Shown: positions 12,461 to 25,343 of the stretch, piece by piece
Position numbering within the stretch: the stretch's first letter is position 1
Layout of the letters: each line of letters begins with the position of its first letter
Assembly: GCA_009617715.1 (NCBI GenBank)
Contig: VTFK01000054.1
Coordinates: 1 to 64,000, forward strand
From: Plectrocnemia conspersa
Lineage: Eukaryota; Arthropoda; Insecta; Trichoptera; Polycentropodidae
DNA length: 64,000 nt
Direction: 5' to 3'
The notes under the pieces: generated by a model
Database searches by the model: none
The model's input: the letters and a program-made list of their open reading frames with translations, nothing else
What the model was told of the DNA's origin: nothing
Translations under genes and position numbers: made by a program

Positions 12461-13475
12461 TGCCTGCACTACATTCTCTGGAAATTGGCCAAGGTTGGTC
12501 AAGGACGGAGAATATAGTGGGTTACTTCGGTCGATCTCGGTTCTGCCCGCTCTAAAATCTCTCGGAAGTTGTCCGAAGTTACCGAGAACGGGAGGTAAAG
12601 TGGGGGTAATTCAGTCGACTTGGCCTGCTTCGAGCGCTTACGAACATTGTCGTCAAAGGAACCGAAGTTAGAGCTGCTCTTTCGAGCGCGAGCGCTGAAA
12701 TACTTCCCCTTTCGCTCTCTCGCGTGTTAAGTGACGACAGTGAGAGAGATAATGATATGTTTTTTTGCAAACTGAGAGAGAACGAGTAACTCGGTTCAAT
12801 TTCAGTATGCGCGTAGGCGTCCTATGGTCAACACACGTGACAAGCGCTGCATCGTGGTCACGTGGTCAAGTTATAATTCCACATGCTTATCGGGGACTTC
12901 GACAGACTCTTACTGACATCTTTGAATACTTTAGGGCACCAAAAGGAATTAATTATATTTTATATAGTATATTCTTCTAACAGATATCGTTATTATATTT
13001 TCTTCATATAAAATTAAATAATTAAAAAATAATTAGTGGTACTTTATTTTGTTAAAAAAAATCGTTTCGAATATTCTTATGTATTTTTCTAGATCGGTTT
13101 ATATAAATGTCACACCATAACGAATTCTTATTTAGAATCGGTGGCGACAAATTCTAGGATAGTCACAGATGTATTGTTCGTATTCTGAAGTATCATTTTT
13201 ATGCCTTATGTCATTTTGCAAAAGCCAACAATGATTTTGCGTAAATTAAATATATTAAATATAAATTGAATAATAATATGACAATTTAAAAATGGCGATT
13301 ATTTGGCACATTTTTCGATCGCGCGCAAATATGCCAGCTGTACGTGATAGCAGCCGCCGTGCGGACGTCATTCACGGCCGCCGTCCGGACGACATATGAA
13401 ATTTGTGGTCGGCGACTTCGGCCGACTTCAGTTGAACTTCGGTTCGGACAACTTTCAGAGAGTGTAGTGCAAGCA
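12461..13475. mobile_element. 1.0-kb TIR element with TTA flanks
   Basis: The left end TGCCTGCACTACATTCTCTG and right end (reverse) TGCTTGCACTACACTCTCTG form an inverted repeat of about 33 bp, with TTA at 12458-12460 and 13476-13478. GC-rich inner flanks hold GGCCAAGG and many GAAGTT/CTTCGG words. The middle is AT-rich and includes a family A foldback fragment. No transposase is visible. The three-base TTA target hints at PIF/Harbinger type, but CACTACA is also seen in CMC elements; class unresolved. Confidence 0.6.
12702..12757 (+). repeat. Family A foldback fragment
   Basis: CCCCTTTCGCTCTCTCGCGT followed by GTTAAGTGACGACAGTGAGA matches one arm of the foldback MITE. It lies inside the TIR element 12461-13475. 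Confidence 0.6.
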
Positions 13476-13574
13476 TTAAACATGCTTTTAAGAAATTTGA
13501 GACGAAGGGGATTTTTCTGAGCTTGGTTAGAATAAGTGCTGGAATACGATTCAGTGAGTCCTCGCTAAAGGTTG

Positions 13575-13747
13575 TTTCTTGCTTAGCATTTCTTCAAACT
13601 ATTGAAGGGTAATATTTACGATAGAATCTCTATGAATTTATATTTTGCGTTCTAGCGCGTCTTGTAGAGTCACGATCGCGTCCTTTTTTAATGACAGTTA
13701 AAGCCAGAACATCCGCATTAGCTGGCTCTCGCCATCCAGATCCTTAA
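13575..13747 (+). mobile_element. LINE 3' coding fragment, left of piggyBac insertion
   Basis: It aligns in order with the 3' end of the main LINE (28860-29038): GCTTAGCATTTCTTCAAACT, GAGTCACGATCGCG, AGCCAGAACATCCGCATTAG, and GATCC up to a TTAA that is the piggyBac target site. Confidence 0.72.
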
Positions 13748-15878
13748 CCGCTTACCGCCCGGGTTTTTTTTACCGAGCTTTGCTTGGTGGCGGGATAATT
13801 TCGCTGAATAATGGCAAACTGTAAATTACCTATAACTTGAGATATTTTATTGAAATTTAATATGTAGCTGTCTTAATATTTTTTGCATAAAGCCATTTAA
13901 AAATTGTTTGGGTAATTCAAATTTAAGTATACGTGAATATAGACTGCGTGTGGCGAATTTACTTTCATTCGGTGATGGTGAGTGTGATTGGAGTGAATTT
14001 GATCCAACAGCGATAATCAAGGTTTCTATGGTTTTTTCCAATAATAACGAAAGCATCGAAGAAGTGAGCAATTTTGAAATAATAGTTTCAGAAACAAATT
14101 TATATCATCGGAAAATATTTCACAAATACAAAAATATAGAAAAAAATTCGCTCAATGGAACGATGTGACAGTAAGTGAATTGAAAAAGTGGTTCAGTTTA
14201 GTTATTATAATGGGTATAACTCATGAGTTAACAAATCCCATAATCGAAGCGCCGATATTTTTAAAAACTATGTCAAGAAATAGAACAAATTAACTTTTTT
14301 TGCATTTTGTTAAAAATGCAACAATTTCAAATAGTACAGATAGACTGATGAAAGCGAAACCAATTGCTGATTATTTTTTAGGCAAATTCAATAATTTTTA
14401 CAAGTCAAAGCAAAACTTTTCCTTGAATGGTATCTATTTTTTATAACAGCCAGATGATTGATCGCGCCAGACGATTGATGTTGATCGCACTTAGTTACTA
14501 GGTAACTAATATTTCGAAAAACAATGGAATTAATAAAAAAAAAATGTTTTTTATTAATTGTTTTATTCGTTCAGTGTCTATCAAAATTTGAACCGTAATA
14601 GCAAAATTAAATTCAGTGATTTTTCTTTGAGTAAGGCTAAAGAATGGATGCAGAATTCAGTGGAATATATCGATTATGAAGACATTTCAACAGTTTCTAC
14701 CACATTTCACAGTCAATTCATCAGAAAGGCTTTCGGATAATTTGAAAAAGCATCAGCCAATAAAAATAAGATGTCGGAAGAAATATGTGAGAATAAAATC
14801 GTGATTGTTCTGCATATGGAATAAGGAAAGATACAGCATACATGTGCAGAAGTTGTGAAATTCCTCCTCAGATTGACGAATGTTTTTGTGCGTATCAAAA
14901 AATATTTAAATAGATAAAAAAGTGTAAATAATAAAAATAAATATAAATAGTGTGGATTTTAAGTGTTATGATGAAAATAAATGTGTCCGTGACAGTTGTA
15001 TGCAGAAAAAGGACGACGAAAAATTTTGGTGAGTGCAAAATAAATATTATATTATAAACGGAAATTTTTAATAAATCGTTTATAAAAAAATTATAGAAGC
15101 AGTTTAACATATTGGTATGTAACTACTGCAACCATTTTCAATTTACACAAATTATTAGGAATGAAAAATACATATTTATTCGTTCATGGTTTTATTCCTC
15201 ATATTTTTTTAAGTGCAATAATATTTTTTTTTCAATTATTTTACAATAAACTAATACGGCGATAATTTATCCGAATTTTAGCTTTTTTCTCCTGGTTTCT
15301 TAATCTGTGAATGATTGCGGTTTTCCAAATGGTGAGAAATTTTAAAATATCAAACACTCGGTAAAAATATTTTTTGGAAGTTCTTTAATTACTGTTTAAT
15401 TAATTTTGCAATATCATACAGAATTTTAGATTGAAAATTTGCTGATTTATGTACTATCAACCGACATGTTTCAATTTCTTTAGATCGGATTGGTCTTATG
15501 TTTACATAGCCAGACAGTTTGATCCTGAAATTTATTTCTGTTCAAGAAGTGTAACATAAAATATTTTTTACATGAAATAAATAATAATGCTTCATACATT
15601 GCATAAAAAAATTCACGTACCCCAAAAAAATGACGTCTAATTGCATTGTACGACTCGTTTTTACAAAAATTTGATGCAAAATATAATTTATTTTTCATTT
15701 GATAGTACGTAGAAATAGTTTACTACCATCTCTGAATATCATATAGAGGCAAACTTGATGGTATGCCAGTATTTTTTTTATAAAACGAAACGCATGATGC
15801 AGAACTTAGTGCCTGAGCTCACAGCCACTAAACAAAGTTCTTTCAAGACTCATATACGAGTCCTCGGGCGTTAAGCTG
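13748..15878 (+). mobile_element. piggyBac-like element nested in a LINE
   Basis: TTAA lies at 13744-13747 and 15879-15882. The terminal repeats CCGCTTACCGCCCGGG (left) and CAGCTTAACGCCCGAGG (right, reversed) agree. The 2,131-bp interior carries a broken piggyBac transposase. The two flanks of the element are contiguous parts of the LINE 3' coding end, so it inserted into an older LINE copy. Confidence 0.82.
13908..14890 (+). pseudogene. Broken piggyBac transposase
   Basis: Pieces in order: an N-terminal acidic segment (CDWSEFDPT, 13908-14168); then LKKWFSLVIIMGITHELTNP and MSRNRTN with a stop; then LHFVKNATISNSTDRLMKAK and ADYFLGKFNNFYK, matching the start of the DDE_Tnp_1_7 domain. A C-terminal RKDTAYMCRSC (about 14822-14860) followed by Cys pairs matches the cysteine-rich tail. 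Multiple stops and a large deletion remove most of the DDD catalytic core, so it cannot be active. Confidence 0.78.
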
Positions 15879-15882
15879 TTAA

Positions 15883-15920
15883 TAAGCTGCTATTGCACAT
15901 TGTAATATTGAATATTAGTA
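15883..15920 (+). mobile_element. LINE 3' fragment, right of piggyBac insertion
   Basis: TTAATAAGCTGCTATTGCAC corresponds to TTAATACGCTGGCATTGAAA of the main LINE (29037-29056), exactly continuing the fragment that stops at 13747. Confidence 0.65.
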
Positions 15921-17978
15921 ACGGTTCATATAATTTTATTATTTTTTTATAAACTATGTACTATATTTATGGTGCCCATATTTTTGGAGAAAATAAAAGA
16001 ATTGTTTCATAACTTAAAAAAATTCTAAAAATAAAATTTATTAAAATTTTGATATTAGGCACAGTGCATATATATTTTAAAAATATATTTGCATTATACA
16101 TTATTTCAATTAAAATTACATTAATTTTTATATTTTTCATATATCATAACTATGTATGTATTATACATAAAAAAAACTGTTATTTTACTAATAGTCGAAA
16201 ATTAGAAGTATGATTCGTAAAGAAACATGTTTGTGATTAATTTTTAAACATTGTTTTTCCAGTACTTTATAAATCAATATTTACATTCAAGGCAACTTGA
16301 AAAATGTATAAATTGCATTTTTAAATATAATAACATTAATATTTTTTAGATTTTTCTAAATCTAATATTACTTTTTTAGTATTTTTAAGTAAAAATCCTA
16401 TTTTTATTATATATATTTATTATATATATTTTATTATATAAATATTTTTTTAAATAAGAATAGTGTTAAAATGTTCGGCTTTGAACAAAAAATAACTATT
16501 TTCAACCAATCTTTATTAAAATAAAGGAAAAAGGCACAATTTAAGTGGTGAAATAAAAGATTGCCTTCTTGAATAATTAACGTATGGTCACCGTAACTAT
16601 ATTTGACCATGTGACGCATTGGAGTCATAATGGTCTTAACATAATTATAAAAAAATAAATCACGAAAACATTTCGTACGTTTTTACGATTGCACTAAAAC
16701 AAGCAGATACATTTCAATAAAATGTTTTTGTCAGGTTTATTCGTGCAAAAAATAGGTTGCAAATAAATATACAAATAAAAGGGGAAACTCGCACAAAATG
16801 CGGAAAGTTAAAAGTTAGCATTGATTCTAAGATATTTATATGAATTAATCTTATAATATACTTATTTAGTTTTTTAGATTCATAAAATAAGTGATTAAAT
16901 ATTAATAAATACATCTTTTATGTTTTCAAGTGTAAAAAATGTTAAGGTGTTTAAGCAACACCCTCATACATAATTCATATTATTTTTTTAGTATAATTTT
17001 GTCAAAATTGCTATATTAACTGTTAAGCTCTCACCCCTTAATTAAATTTCAAACCTGAAATGGTCGATTCTCCCCCTAAATAATAATTAAACGTGCCATA
17101 ATCGGCGTTGATTTCAATATTCTCAAACAACGCAGCGTTCGCTTTTATTTTTTATCCTCCATTATACCAAGATAGCTTTTGAATGTCATTATACTCTAGT
17201 ACTAACAAGAAACCGGAAGATGGCTTCGAGTGGCTGTGAAGTTTCTACTCGAACTCCGCCAAGGGCGTACTTCAAAATTTATTTCGAATTAACTTTCCTG
17301 TTGCACAATAAAGTAGCGGAGATGACTCGTTTACTGCGTACAGCACCGAGAGGGTCGAGAATCTAGGAAATTCTGTTAGTAGAGCGTTTTTTTACATTAT
17401 GGCGTCAGCGGCTAAATGCTGGGCAATTTCAGTACGTGAGCACATTTGCAGTTGAAAGTTGGACACTTTTGATATTTATGGGACATAAAAGCCAAGCGTT
17501 TGAATTTCGCTCGGTGTCCCGCGTACGTCCCGCGACCGATTTGGGTCAGGGTCCTGTTCCGTACAATATAACGTATGCAATTAAAGTGAAACGCGCAGTT
17601 AGCCCCCGGTGGCAACTATCGAAGTTTAATTGCTACGCGCGTTTATCTCCAGCTGACACCCGTTGAAAAATATCTGTGGATTTAGCACATCTTCGTGCAA
17701 CTTGCATATATGTAGTATGTAGCTAAAAATATTATAAATGCTATCATGAAAAATAAAATACGAAGGGTGCTTTGAAACTCTATACACCACAGCGTCTGTG
17801 TCTCAGTAAAGAACTTTGCTGTGACTTGAGCCTTATAAACCCTTATAACTAGCAAAAATAGCATTGTTGGCAACCGGATAAAAAAATCATATTTTTATTT
17901 GCCTTGTATCATTTCTTTCTGAATATATTTTGCATATATAAAATTTAATGGACGTCTGCTTATGTTTACTATTTATAC
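15921..17978. other. Intronic DNA with a GC-richer island
   Basis: Mostly AT-rich. 17200-17670 is distinctly less AT-rich and shows no repeat match in the window. The ORFs there on both strands are not protein-like. Possibly unique intronic sequence or an unrecognised element. Confidence 0.45.
16604..16650 (+). mobile_element. LINE 3' tail hairpin, deleted form
   Basis: GACCATGTGACGCATTGGAG then TCATAATGGTCTTAA resembles the LINE 3' hairpin with part of the loop lost. Confidence 0.5.
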
Positions 17979-18060
17979 CAATGGTCTTCAAAGTGGGGTG
18001 GGTACATGAGCCCCAGGGGGTATGTAAGGCAATACGTGGGGGCACGCCAAGATTATATTT
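17979..18060 (+). mobile_element. hAT-like element end
   Basis: CAATGGTCTTCAAAGTGGGG followed by TGGGTACATGAGCCCCAGGG and GGTATG is typical of hAT termini (CAGTGGTTCTCAAAGTG type). The partner end was not found. Confidence 0.45.
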
Positions 18061-18928
18061 GTCTTAAGGCAATTTGACATAACAAAATACAAAAATAAAT
18101 TAACTTTTATTTTTTAAATACATGTACTTGACATAAACAATAGATTAGTAATTTTCTCATTTGCACTACAGGTCCTTGAAGAACATATAGTATTACACTT
18201 TTTTTGATTAGACTATTATCAATTTGTAGATTTTATGTTTAAAGTCAGATTAATTTGGCGTTGTGTTGTTATAGATAATTAGTGGTAGTGATCCAAATAT
18301 CAATCAAATTACAAATGGTAAATTAAAAGTATTAAACACATAGTATATATGTTAAATTTTATCTATGTTATTTTTTATTTTATTCCTTTCCGTTAGCTCT
18401 ATTAGAACTTTACTTTCAAAAGGAATAGTTGCAAAGCTTTAAAGACATACATTTCTTTGACATCGGTTGAGGGTATATTTATCTACTCTTTCTAAAGAAC
18501 CGTCTTTCAATATATGCATGTAAATAAAACTAAAATATCTCTCACGTTTATTTGTATTAAATCTTTATTACAAAGCAATGATTGCAAGTAGTATTTATAA
18601 TATTTAAACTAAAATAATGCACTTATAATGTATCTACTATCTAGAAATGTTAAAGTGTATATTAAAATATTAAAATATTATTATTGATATTATATATTTA
18701 AAATCTTTACATATTTACAATACCTTAATCAACAGAAACAGTATTGTTGTGTAGTTACTTATAATCGTATATGAAAACTTTAACGGAAAAAATTAGAGTA
18801 TTACAGTGAATGTATATTACCAGTAAAGTTATATGCTTATAGATGTTTCAGTGAAATCATTTTCAAATACATATTCACCGGTAAATATATAATATATTTC
18901 TACTAGCAAAAATATAATTTAAATTAAT

Positions 18929-19948
18929 GTGCTCGTCTTTTAAAACACTCGTATATGAAAGCAAATTTGCCCATGAAAAATAATAGAATCTTATATAAAA
19001 ATGATTTATTTGATATACACGTATATTTTTTATTGGTTTAGTTAAATATAAAATAAATAAATTTATTAATTATTTTTTTTCGTGACACATTAACTAGCAA
19101 ATTATCTAATGACAATTTTATTCCGTGTAAATGTAACATTACAATAGCATTAAATAGATTAATATCTCACATTGCTACAACAACACTCTGGTGGTGCTGT
19201 TTCAGGAAATTTTGCATTGTTTTCCAATTTTTACAGATACCACTAATCTCATTTAAAGTAAGAGACTTCTCAGCCTTTTTCTTTCTCCGCGATGCAGATC
19301 AATTTGTTTTTCGGTGATCAGCTCTTGGCCATGTTTCTCTACCAACTCTTAAATATCGTCCTCATTCACCCTAATCCGACGTTCTTTCCCAGGACACATC
19401 AACAAATGGATGCTTCAGTTCATAACTAATCAACGCAATTAGATCAGAGTTTCTTCTATTTTTTTTTTGGTATCCCCAGCCCATGTTTTATTGATGATTT
19501 CGAGGCAACTCACAATGTGGAAACGATTTTTCCAATTCTCTGAGAGTAAGATTAGTTCCTTAGGACACTTTGAAGCATCACTAAAATCTTTTTAAAGTTC
19601 AAAATGACTTACTGACCCATGGGCTAGAATAATTGAATGGTGTTGGGAGAAATAAACTTGATCTTAATGATCTCGAATTTCTTCAGTATGTCCTCTTTAA
19701 GATCTAGAGGAAAATCAGGAGCATTCTCTATAAGCAACGACATTTTGAGAGGCAAATTATTTTTAAAAAAGAATATCTTTACTGCGAGAAAAATCAGGAG
19801 AATCGCCTCAGTTGAGGAGAAAATTACGCAATATTTACTGCTCGCATTAAAAAACATCGCTCGTTTATCAAGTCAAAATTGATTATAAAAATTGCTCGTA
19901 CCACGAAACAAGAGCAAACAAAGTTACTTGCAAACCGAGGTTCCACTG
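18929..19948 (-). mobile_element. pogo/Tigger-like element, copy A, 5'-truncated end
   Basis: The right end reads (reversed) CAGTGGAACCTCGGTTTGCA, a classic Tigger terminus, followed by TA (19949-19950). The interior matches copy B at 24486-25343 in order, including TGGGCTAGAAT near 19620 and the GCAGATCAAT/GGTGATCAGC segment near 19292-19325. The left terminus is eroded. ORFs inside are fragments. Confidence 0.7.
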
Positions 19949-19983
19949 TATTTGTTTTGAACTTTTATTTGGGTTATTCGTTT

Positions 19984-20490
19984 AACCCTTTGCGTAGTGA
20001 ATTAATTTATAAGCATTTGTTAAATTGTCAGTATTTGTTATATACACCTGAGTGAGTTAATTTTCCATATTTTTTCATAATTATTTATTTATTTGTATTT
20101 TATTTTGCATTAATAGTAAATTATAGAAAATATCAGTGATTTTCAACATTTTATTTGCTCTAATTTATTTTACCACATTTTTAGTATAAATTTCTTTTAT
20201 CACTTTTTTAGAATAAATTTTGTTAATTTATATTTGCCTTTTGTGGTATTTTTATATCAATACAGAGACTTTTAATATTTTTTTTATAAAATATTTGTTG
20301 TTATGTTGATTCATTTCGTATTATTTATTTCTATAGAATATATATATTTAAATTTTAAAAATATTATATAACAATGTTTTTTTATTTATTATTTCTTTAG
20401 TTATATATGTAAATATATAACTATCTGGGGTACCTAAAAATAGTGAAAGATAACCGCCGTACATGTACGGCGATACCCCTTAAAGAGTTA
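19984..20490. repeat. Possible short TTAA-flanked MITE with palindrome
   Basis: TTAACCCTTTGCG at the left and ACCCCTTAAAGAGTTAG at the right are similar in inverted order. A perfect palindrome CGCCGTACATGTACGGCG lies next to the right end (about 20454-20471). The middle is AT-rich. piggyBac-type target is inferred. Confidence 0.4.
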
Positions 20491-23272
20491 GGTTTGGGTT
20501 TGGTCTATTTTTTTTAATATTGTAGTATTTTAGCCTTGTATAATCACATAATGCGCAGTACTCTTGAGCATGCTTTTCTAATCTGATGGCAAAATAATGA
20601 AATCGATTAACTTATAATTAAAAATGTGCATAAAATATTTCTCTGTTTTTTATTTTTTTTTTCATTTTAATTTCCCACAAAATTCCTACAAGGTAAACGT
20701 GTATTTGTAAAAACATCTCTCAGTGTGTATTTGGAAACAAATATTTAAGCTGTTGGTAGAAAATATTGATACATTATATGGTAGAAAATGCCACATAATT
20801 ACCAGAGTGAAGTCCATCCACCTAATTAACGCTAGCTTCATTGATGATTTCGAACCTGTAAAAAAGGCCTAACTAACAATAAAAGAAAACTAAATACAAC
20901 AATCACAACAATCGTATTATTTTAAAGTTTTTTACATTGCGGGCATTCGCCCGTTAGCCATTCGTTAAGCACCACAAAAACTACCCCTTTGTGCGCAAAA
21001 GTGCAACAGACAATACGTTTTTCTTGCATAAAAACCGCTGCAATTGACCAACCTATTTCTGCATCTCTGATTCACCAGTGACTACTCAAATCAAGAGTAT
21101 ATGAGATCTGACACGATCGAGCGATTCGAGACAAAATATTTAAAACTTACCACTATTTCGCTTATGAATTGTTACAAATTTTTTTGCCGGCGTTTATTTT
21201 GAAGCTTCAAAAAGTACTAAAATCGTAAATCAATTTTTTGATACATTTTAACTAGTTATAGTATACAACACATTGCTGACAAAAAATCTTTCGACGGAAC
21301 GAAATTTTTTTAATATGTATTTAATTAAGATACATTTTAAAATCTATATGAATTACTTCGAATATTTATTCGTTTACTATTTGATTTGACTAGTTAAAAA
21401 TAACGAATATTTAAAAAATTGAGTTATACTTTAGTTAATCAATTTTAGTTCTATTACCGATGCATATCAAATCGCCTAGATCCAATTTACATAAATTGAT
21501 TATTATCAGATCTAATAAACTATCCTGTAAACGTGAAGTCGACAGGAATCTCACTATAAACAAAAAGCATAAAAACAAACAAAATCGATTTCTTTAACAA
21601 GACTGTGCCGTTTCAAAGACGCTTTAGTTCTTCGAATCTATGCTAGAGAATCTAAATCGAATTATCAATTTGTATAGAATAAAGCTATGAACAATATCAA
21701 ATTACTAATAGTATTTACATACATACAGGATATATCAAAAACAATATTTTGAATTCTGATCTGTATAGGTTGATCCAATTCGGTATTGGCAAAAAAAAAA
21801 TACATTACCGAAATGATTGCTATGGCATATAGTTATCGATTAAATAAAAAATGTATTAAACCATATATTGATCAGTAACACACCCTTTTCATGTGACCTT
21901 GACACAGTAGTTTTTCGCGACACAACACAATAATATATTATCACCTGTTTTGCAGCTATATTTTCATACGAATTTTACTGATGTTTGTCTTAATATACGC
22001 GCAGTAAACTTAAACCATTTTGACATGAAGTATAGTACTGCTCGTTAGTACTATGTCTAGAAAAACACAATTTCATGGATTACGTAACAGTGTTTGCTGA
22101 ATAAAAAAATACACAAAACATTTGTAATATCAATTGATTGCGGGGCGAGAAAGAATTATTTTCTCGTTCGTTATAAGTAACCGAGCAACTGTGGAAAACA
22201 ACGAATGGTTATATAATACGGTGTCGTTATTTCGCGAAAATTACTATTATAAATGTCCGTGCATCCGGATATTACGTTATGATAACTCACAATTTAGTCG
22301 TTTATTTCGGTGAATACAATTATGTATGTTGGTTCAAAAAGTTTTCGGAAGTTTATTCTATACTTTTCGGGATTAAAAGATTTTATATATTAAGATATGT
22401 GGCCCATAAAGCTTGACCAATCCGAAAAACGCCAGGCAAGCACGATAAGCTTGTAAATAATACAACAAATAGCAAGAATATTTAACGCCTTTAATTATAC
22501 ATAGCATTCTCAGGCTATTTTAAAAAAAATTGCACAACCTATGTGTATTTATTGTTATTGCGCAAAGAAAAAATATATAATTGATCATGACGCATACAAA
22601 ATTAAAATAATCAATTTTAGGGGAAAGTCTTTCCGGAAAACTGTGAATAAATTCTTTCTACAGTCACAACTGATTTGAAAACGCGATTAACTCGAGATAA
22701 AGCGACAAAGCTCTCCGGGAACTTTTTTTTCCAAATGGGCGATTTACGAGCGAGTGAAACTTTGTTATATTCTTTTTCCGTATACAAGACGGCCTAAAAT
22801 AATTGTTTCGATACAAAGTGAGTATCTAAATCCATTTTTTTAAATTCAATAAACCCATAAAAAATATTGAAGAACTGCCAGTAAAAATATATATATTCAT
22901 AAAACGTGTTTATTATTGAGCTACATTTTTTTGTGTGACGAGAATCAATTTAAGGATACTGCGTCATAAAGTATAAGAAATTACAATTATACTCACGTTC
23001 TTGGGAGATCTTCCCATGCATACCTGTTACATAATAAGTATGTAAGCTAATCTAAGAACACGTGTACTAATTTTTTCTACATATTTTATTTTCAACCCTC
23101 AACAAAAATTTGAATATTTTTTACTTTTAATATCACGAATTAAAGTTATGCTAGCATTATTTTACTCATTAATATACAATACAATAGATACTCTGATTAA
23201 AATTAAAAGCAAATTAACAACAACAAAAATGTCAATCAATCACAATATATTATAATTATTAACTAATTGTAA
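20491..23272. other. AT-rich intronic stretch
   Basis: No gene supported. 20930-21130 and 22140-22330 are less AT-rich and apparently unique. No mobile-element protein was recognised. Confidence 0.45.
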
Positions 23273-23620
23273 TCTATATAAATAAAAGGCAATGTTCGTA
23301 TGTGTATGTACTCCTAACTTAAAAACTACTGAACCGATTTTGCTGAAAATTTCACAGTTTGTTTTTATTTGTACCAGGAGTGATTTAAATATTGTATATT
23401 ATATATAATATAACTATTAAAATACAATTTTTTACGAAAATAAAATATTTTAAGACTGTTGAAATTAATTTTAACTTAATTTTTTTGATAAAGTCATTAG
23501 TAAGTTATTTAGCATAAGTGTAGATTTAATTATAAATAGCGCATAGTTTCACTCCGGGCTTTTTTTGTCATGTAACGCGGTGGAACGGCGTTCCGGCATT
23601 TTTTTTTTCGGTACTTTTGA
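23273..23620 (+). mobile_element. Helitron-like 5' end
   Basis: TCTATATAAATAAAAGGCAA followed by AAAACTACTGAACCGATTTT is the kind of start often seen in insect Helitrons. Further on, GTGGAACGGCGTTCCGGCAT forms a hairpin (GGAACGGCGTTCC). That hairpin and its flank also occur at 60197-60230. No replicase-helicase is visible. Confidence 0.4.
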
Positions 23621-23825
23621 TCTGCGTAACATTTTATTTCTTTATTGTTACGTAAATATGACATCTTTATTTTAATTTTATTTATTTTTAAGTGTAAAAG
23701 CTTAACAATGAAAAAAATTTCGGTTACTTCTCAATCGCTGGTCCCACTAAAAAAATACCAAAAGAATAACAGAAAATATGGAAATATTGGTATGATAATT
23801 TTTTACAATACTACGATTTTCATTG

Positions 23826-24051
23826 AGTAAGAAGCAATTGAAGAACATCTAAACCAAATTTTGACCAATAGGAGAGCGCAAAAAACAATTATCCCTTCTC
23901 AGAAGTCAAAAATTCACGCCAAAAGCAATAAAATCGTGCCGTCGCCTACGCGATTTTATTGCTTTTGACGTGAATTTTTGCCTTCTGAGAAGAGATAATT
24001 GTTTTTTGCGCCCTCCTATTGACCAAAATTCGGTTTGAATATACTTTTACC
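23826..24051. mobile_element. Foldback MITE, family B, copy 1
   Basis: Arms of about 90 bp pair across a short GC-rich centre. The left arm reads ATCTAAACCAAATTTTGACC, then GGAGAGCGCAAAAAACAATT, then TTCACGCCAAAAGCAATAAA; the right arm is the reverse complement with few changes. Confidence 0.85.
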
Positions 24052-24485
24052 AATACTCCCATATCAATAAATTTTAAAATAAATAAATCTCTCATATAAT
24101 TTTTTTAATTTTTTATGCACTTCGTGGCACAAAAAAGGCTGCTTTTAATTAAATATAATTTTTTTTAGTAAAACGCTTTGAAAAAATCTTTGACTTTAAC
24201 AAAATCATTTTTTTTGCAACTTAATTTTTTTTTTGTGTATTATTTTTTCCTTTTTTATATTTTTAATTAAATATTATTTAAGGCAAACATTTAACATGTA
24301 CTCCGAAATGTCACTAATAATAGTTGAGTAATTTTTCATTCTACATAATATTGATAAATAATATACTTTATTTTATTCATTTTACAATAAAAATCGTTTT
24401 ATTGCTATATTTATATTCCATATTTTCTAACAATTTAAAATCTGAATGCTTTTAATGTTCGATAGTTTTTTTTTGTATCGTACTA

Positions 24486-25343
24486 CAGTGAAACTTCAGT
24501 TAACGCGCATTATTAATTTTATTGTAGAAACTTGCTCGTATTTAAAAAACACTCGTATATCAAAGCAAATTAAAAAAATGTAAAATTTCGCTGTAAACCG
24601 CAATTTATTTTTTACTATTCAAATTCACTTTAGAATATTTTTTTATTAATTATTATTATTATTATTATTAAATAAATTCATGACTCGCACTACTACAGCT
24701 TCACTCAAGTGGTGCTTTATCAACATTCTACAAATATTACTAGTTTCACATGAAATGAATGGCTTCTTAACCTCTTTCTCCTCCTCCTTTTCAAGCGTAA
24801 TCTCCTCAGTAGTCTCTTGCTGCTGTTCGCAATGCAGATCAATTAATTCTTTGGTGATCAGCTTTTAGCCATCGTCCTCATTCATCTCCAATCCTAGGAC
24901 ACAATTTCTTTGATTAGTCCACAGTTTTCCCTAATCAGAATTTTTCTTTTTTCTTGGTATCCTCGCTCCATTTTTCAAAGACGATCTTGTGGCAATTCAC
25001 AATGTGGAAATGATTTTTCCAAAAGTCTCTGAGAGTAAGATTCATTCTTTTGCTACTTCGAAGCATCGCTGAAATAGTGATTTGTTGTAAAGCTTTTTAA
25101 TGTTTTAAATGACTTGCTGATCTATGGGCTAGAATGATTGATCGGTGTTGGGAGAAAGAAACTTGATCTAAATGAGCTCGAATCCTTCCAGTAAAACTGA
25201 AAAATAATCATAGGCTCAGTGAAAGCGATGCAATAAAAACTGCTCGTATTGTAAAGCATCGCTCGTTTATCAAGTATTTTTTTTATATACTTGTATTTCG
25301 AAATACTTATATACCAAGTTTCTTGCAATTAGAAGTTCCATTG
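24486..25343 (-). mobile_element. pogo/Tigger-like element, copy B
   Basis: The left end CAGTGAAACTTCAGTTAACG and reversed right end CAATGGAACTTCTAATTGCA are flanked by TA (24484-24485, 25344-25345). The minus-strand interior keeps part of the transposase C-terminus: an acidic run with EKEEEKEVKKPF, then NICRMLIKHHLSEAVVVRVM, which matches the tail of Tigger transposases. The catalytic domain is gone. Confidence 0.72.

Noticed and set aside
13908..14168. Domesticated piggyBac gene
   Set aside because: Several stops and a missing catalytic core within intact terminal repeats indicate a dead transposon, not a retained host gene.
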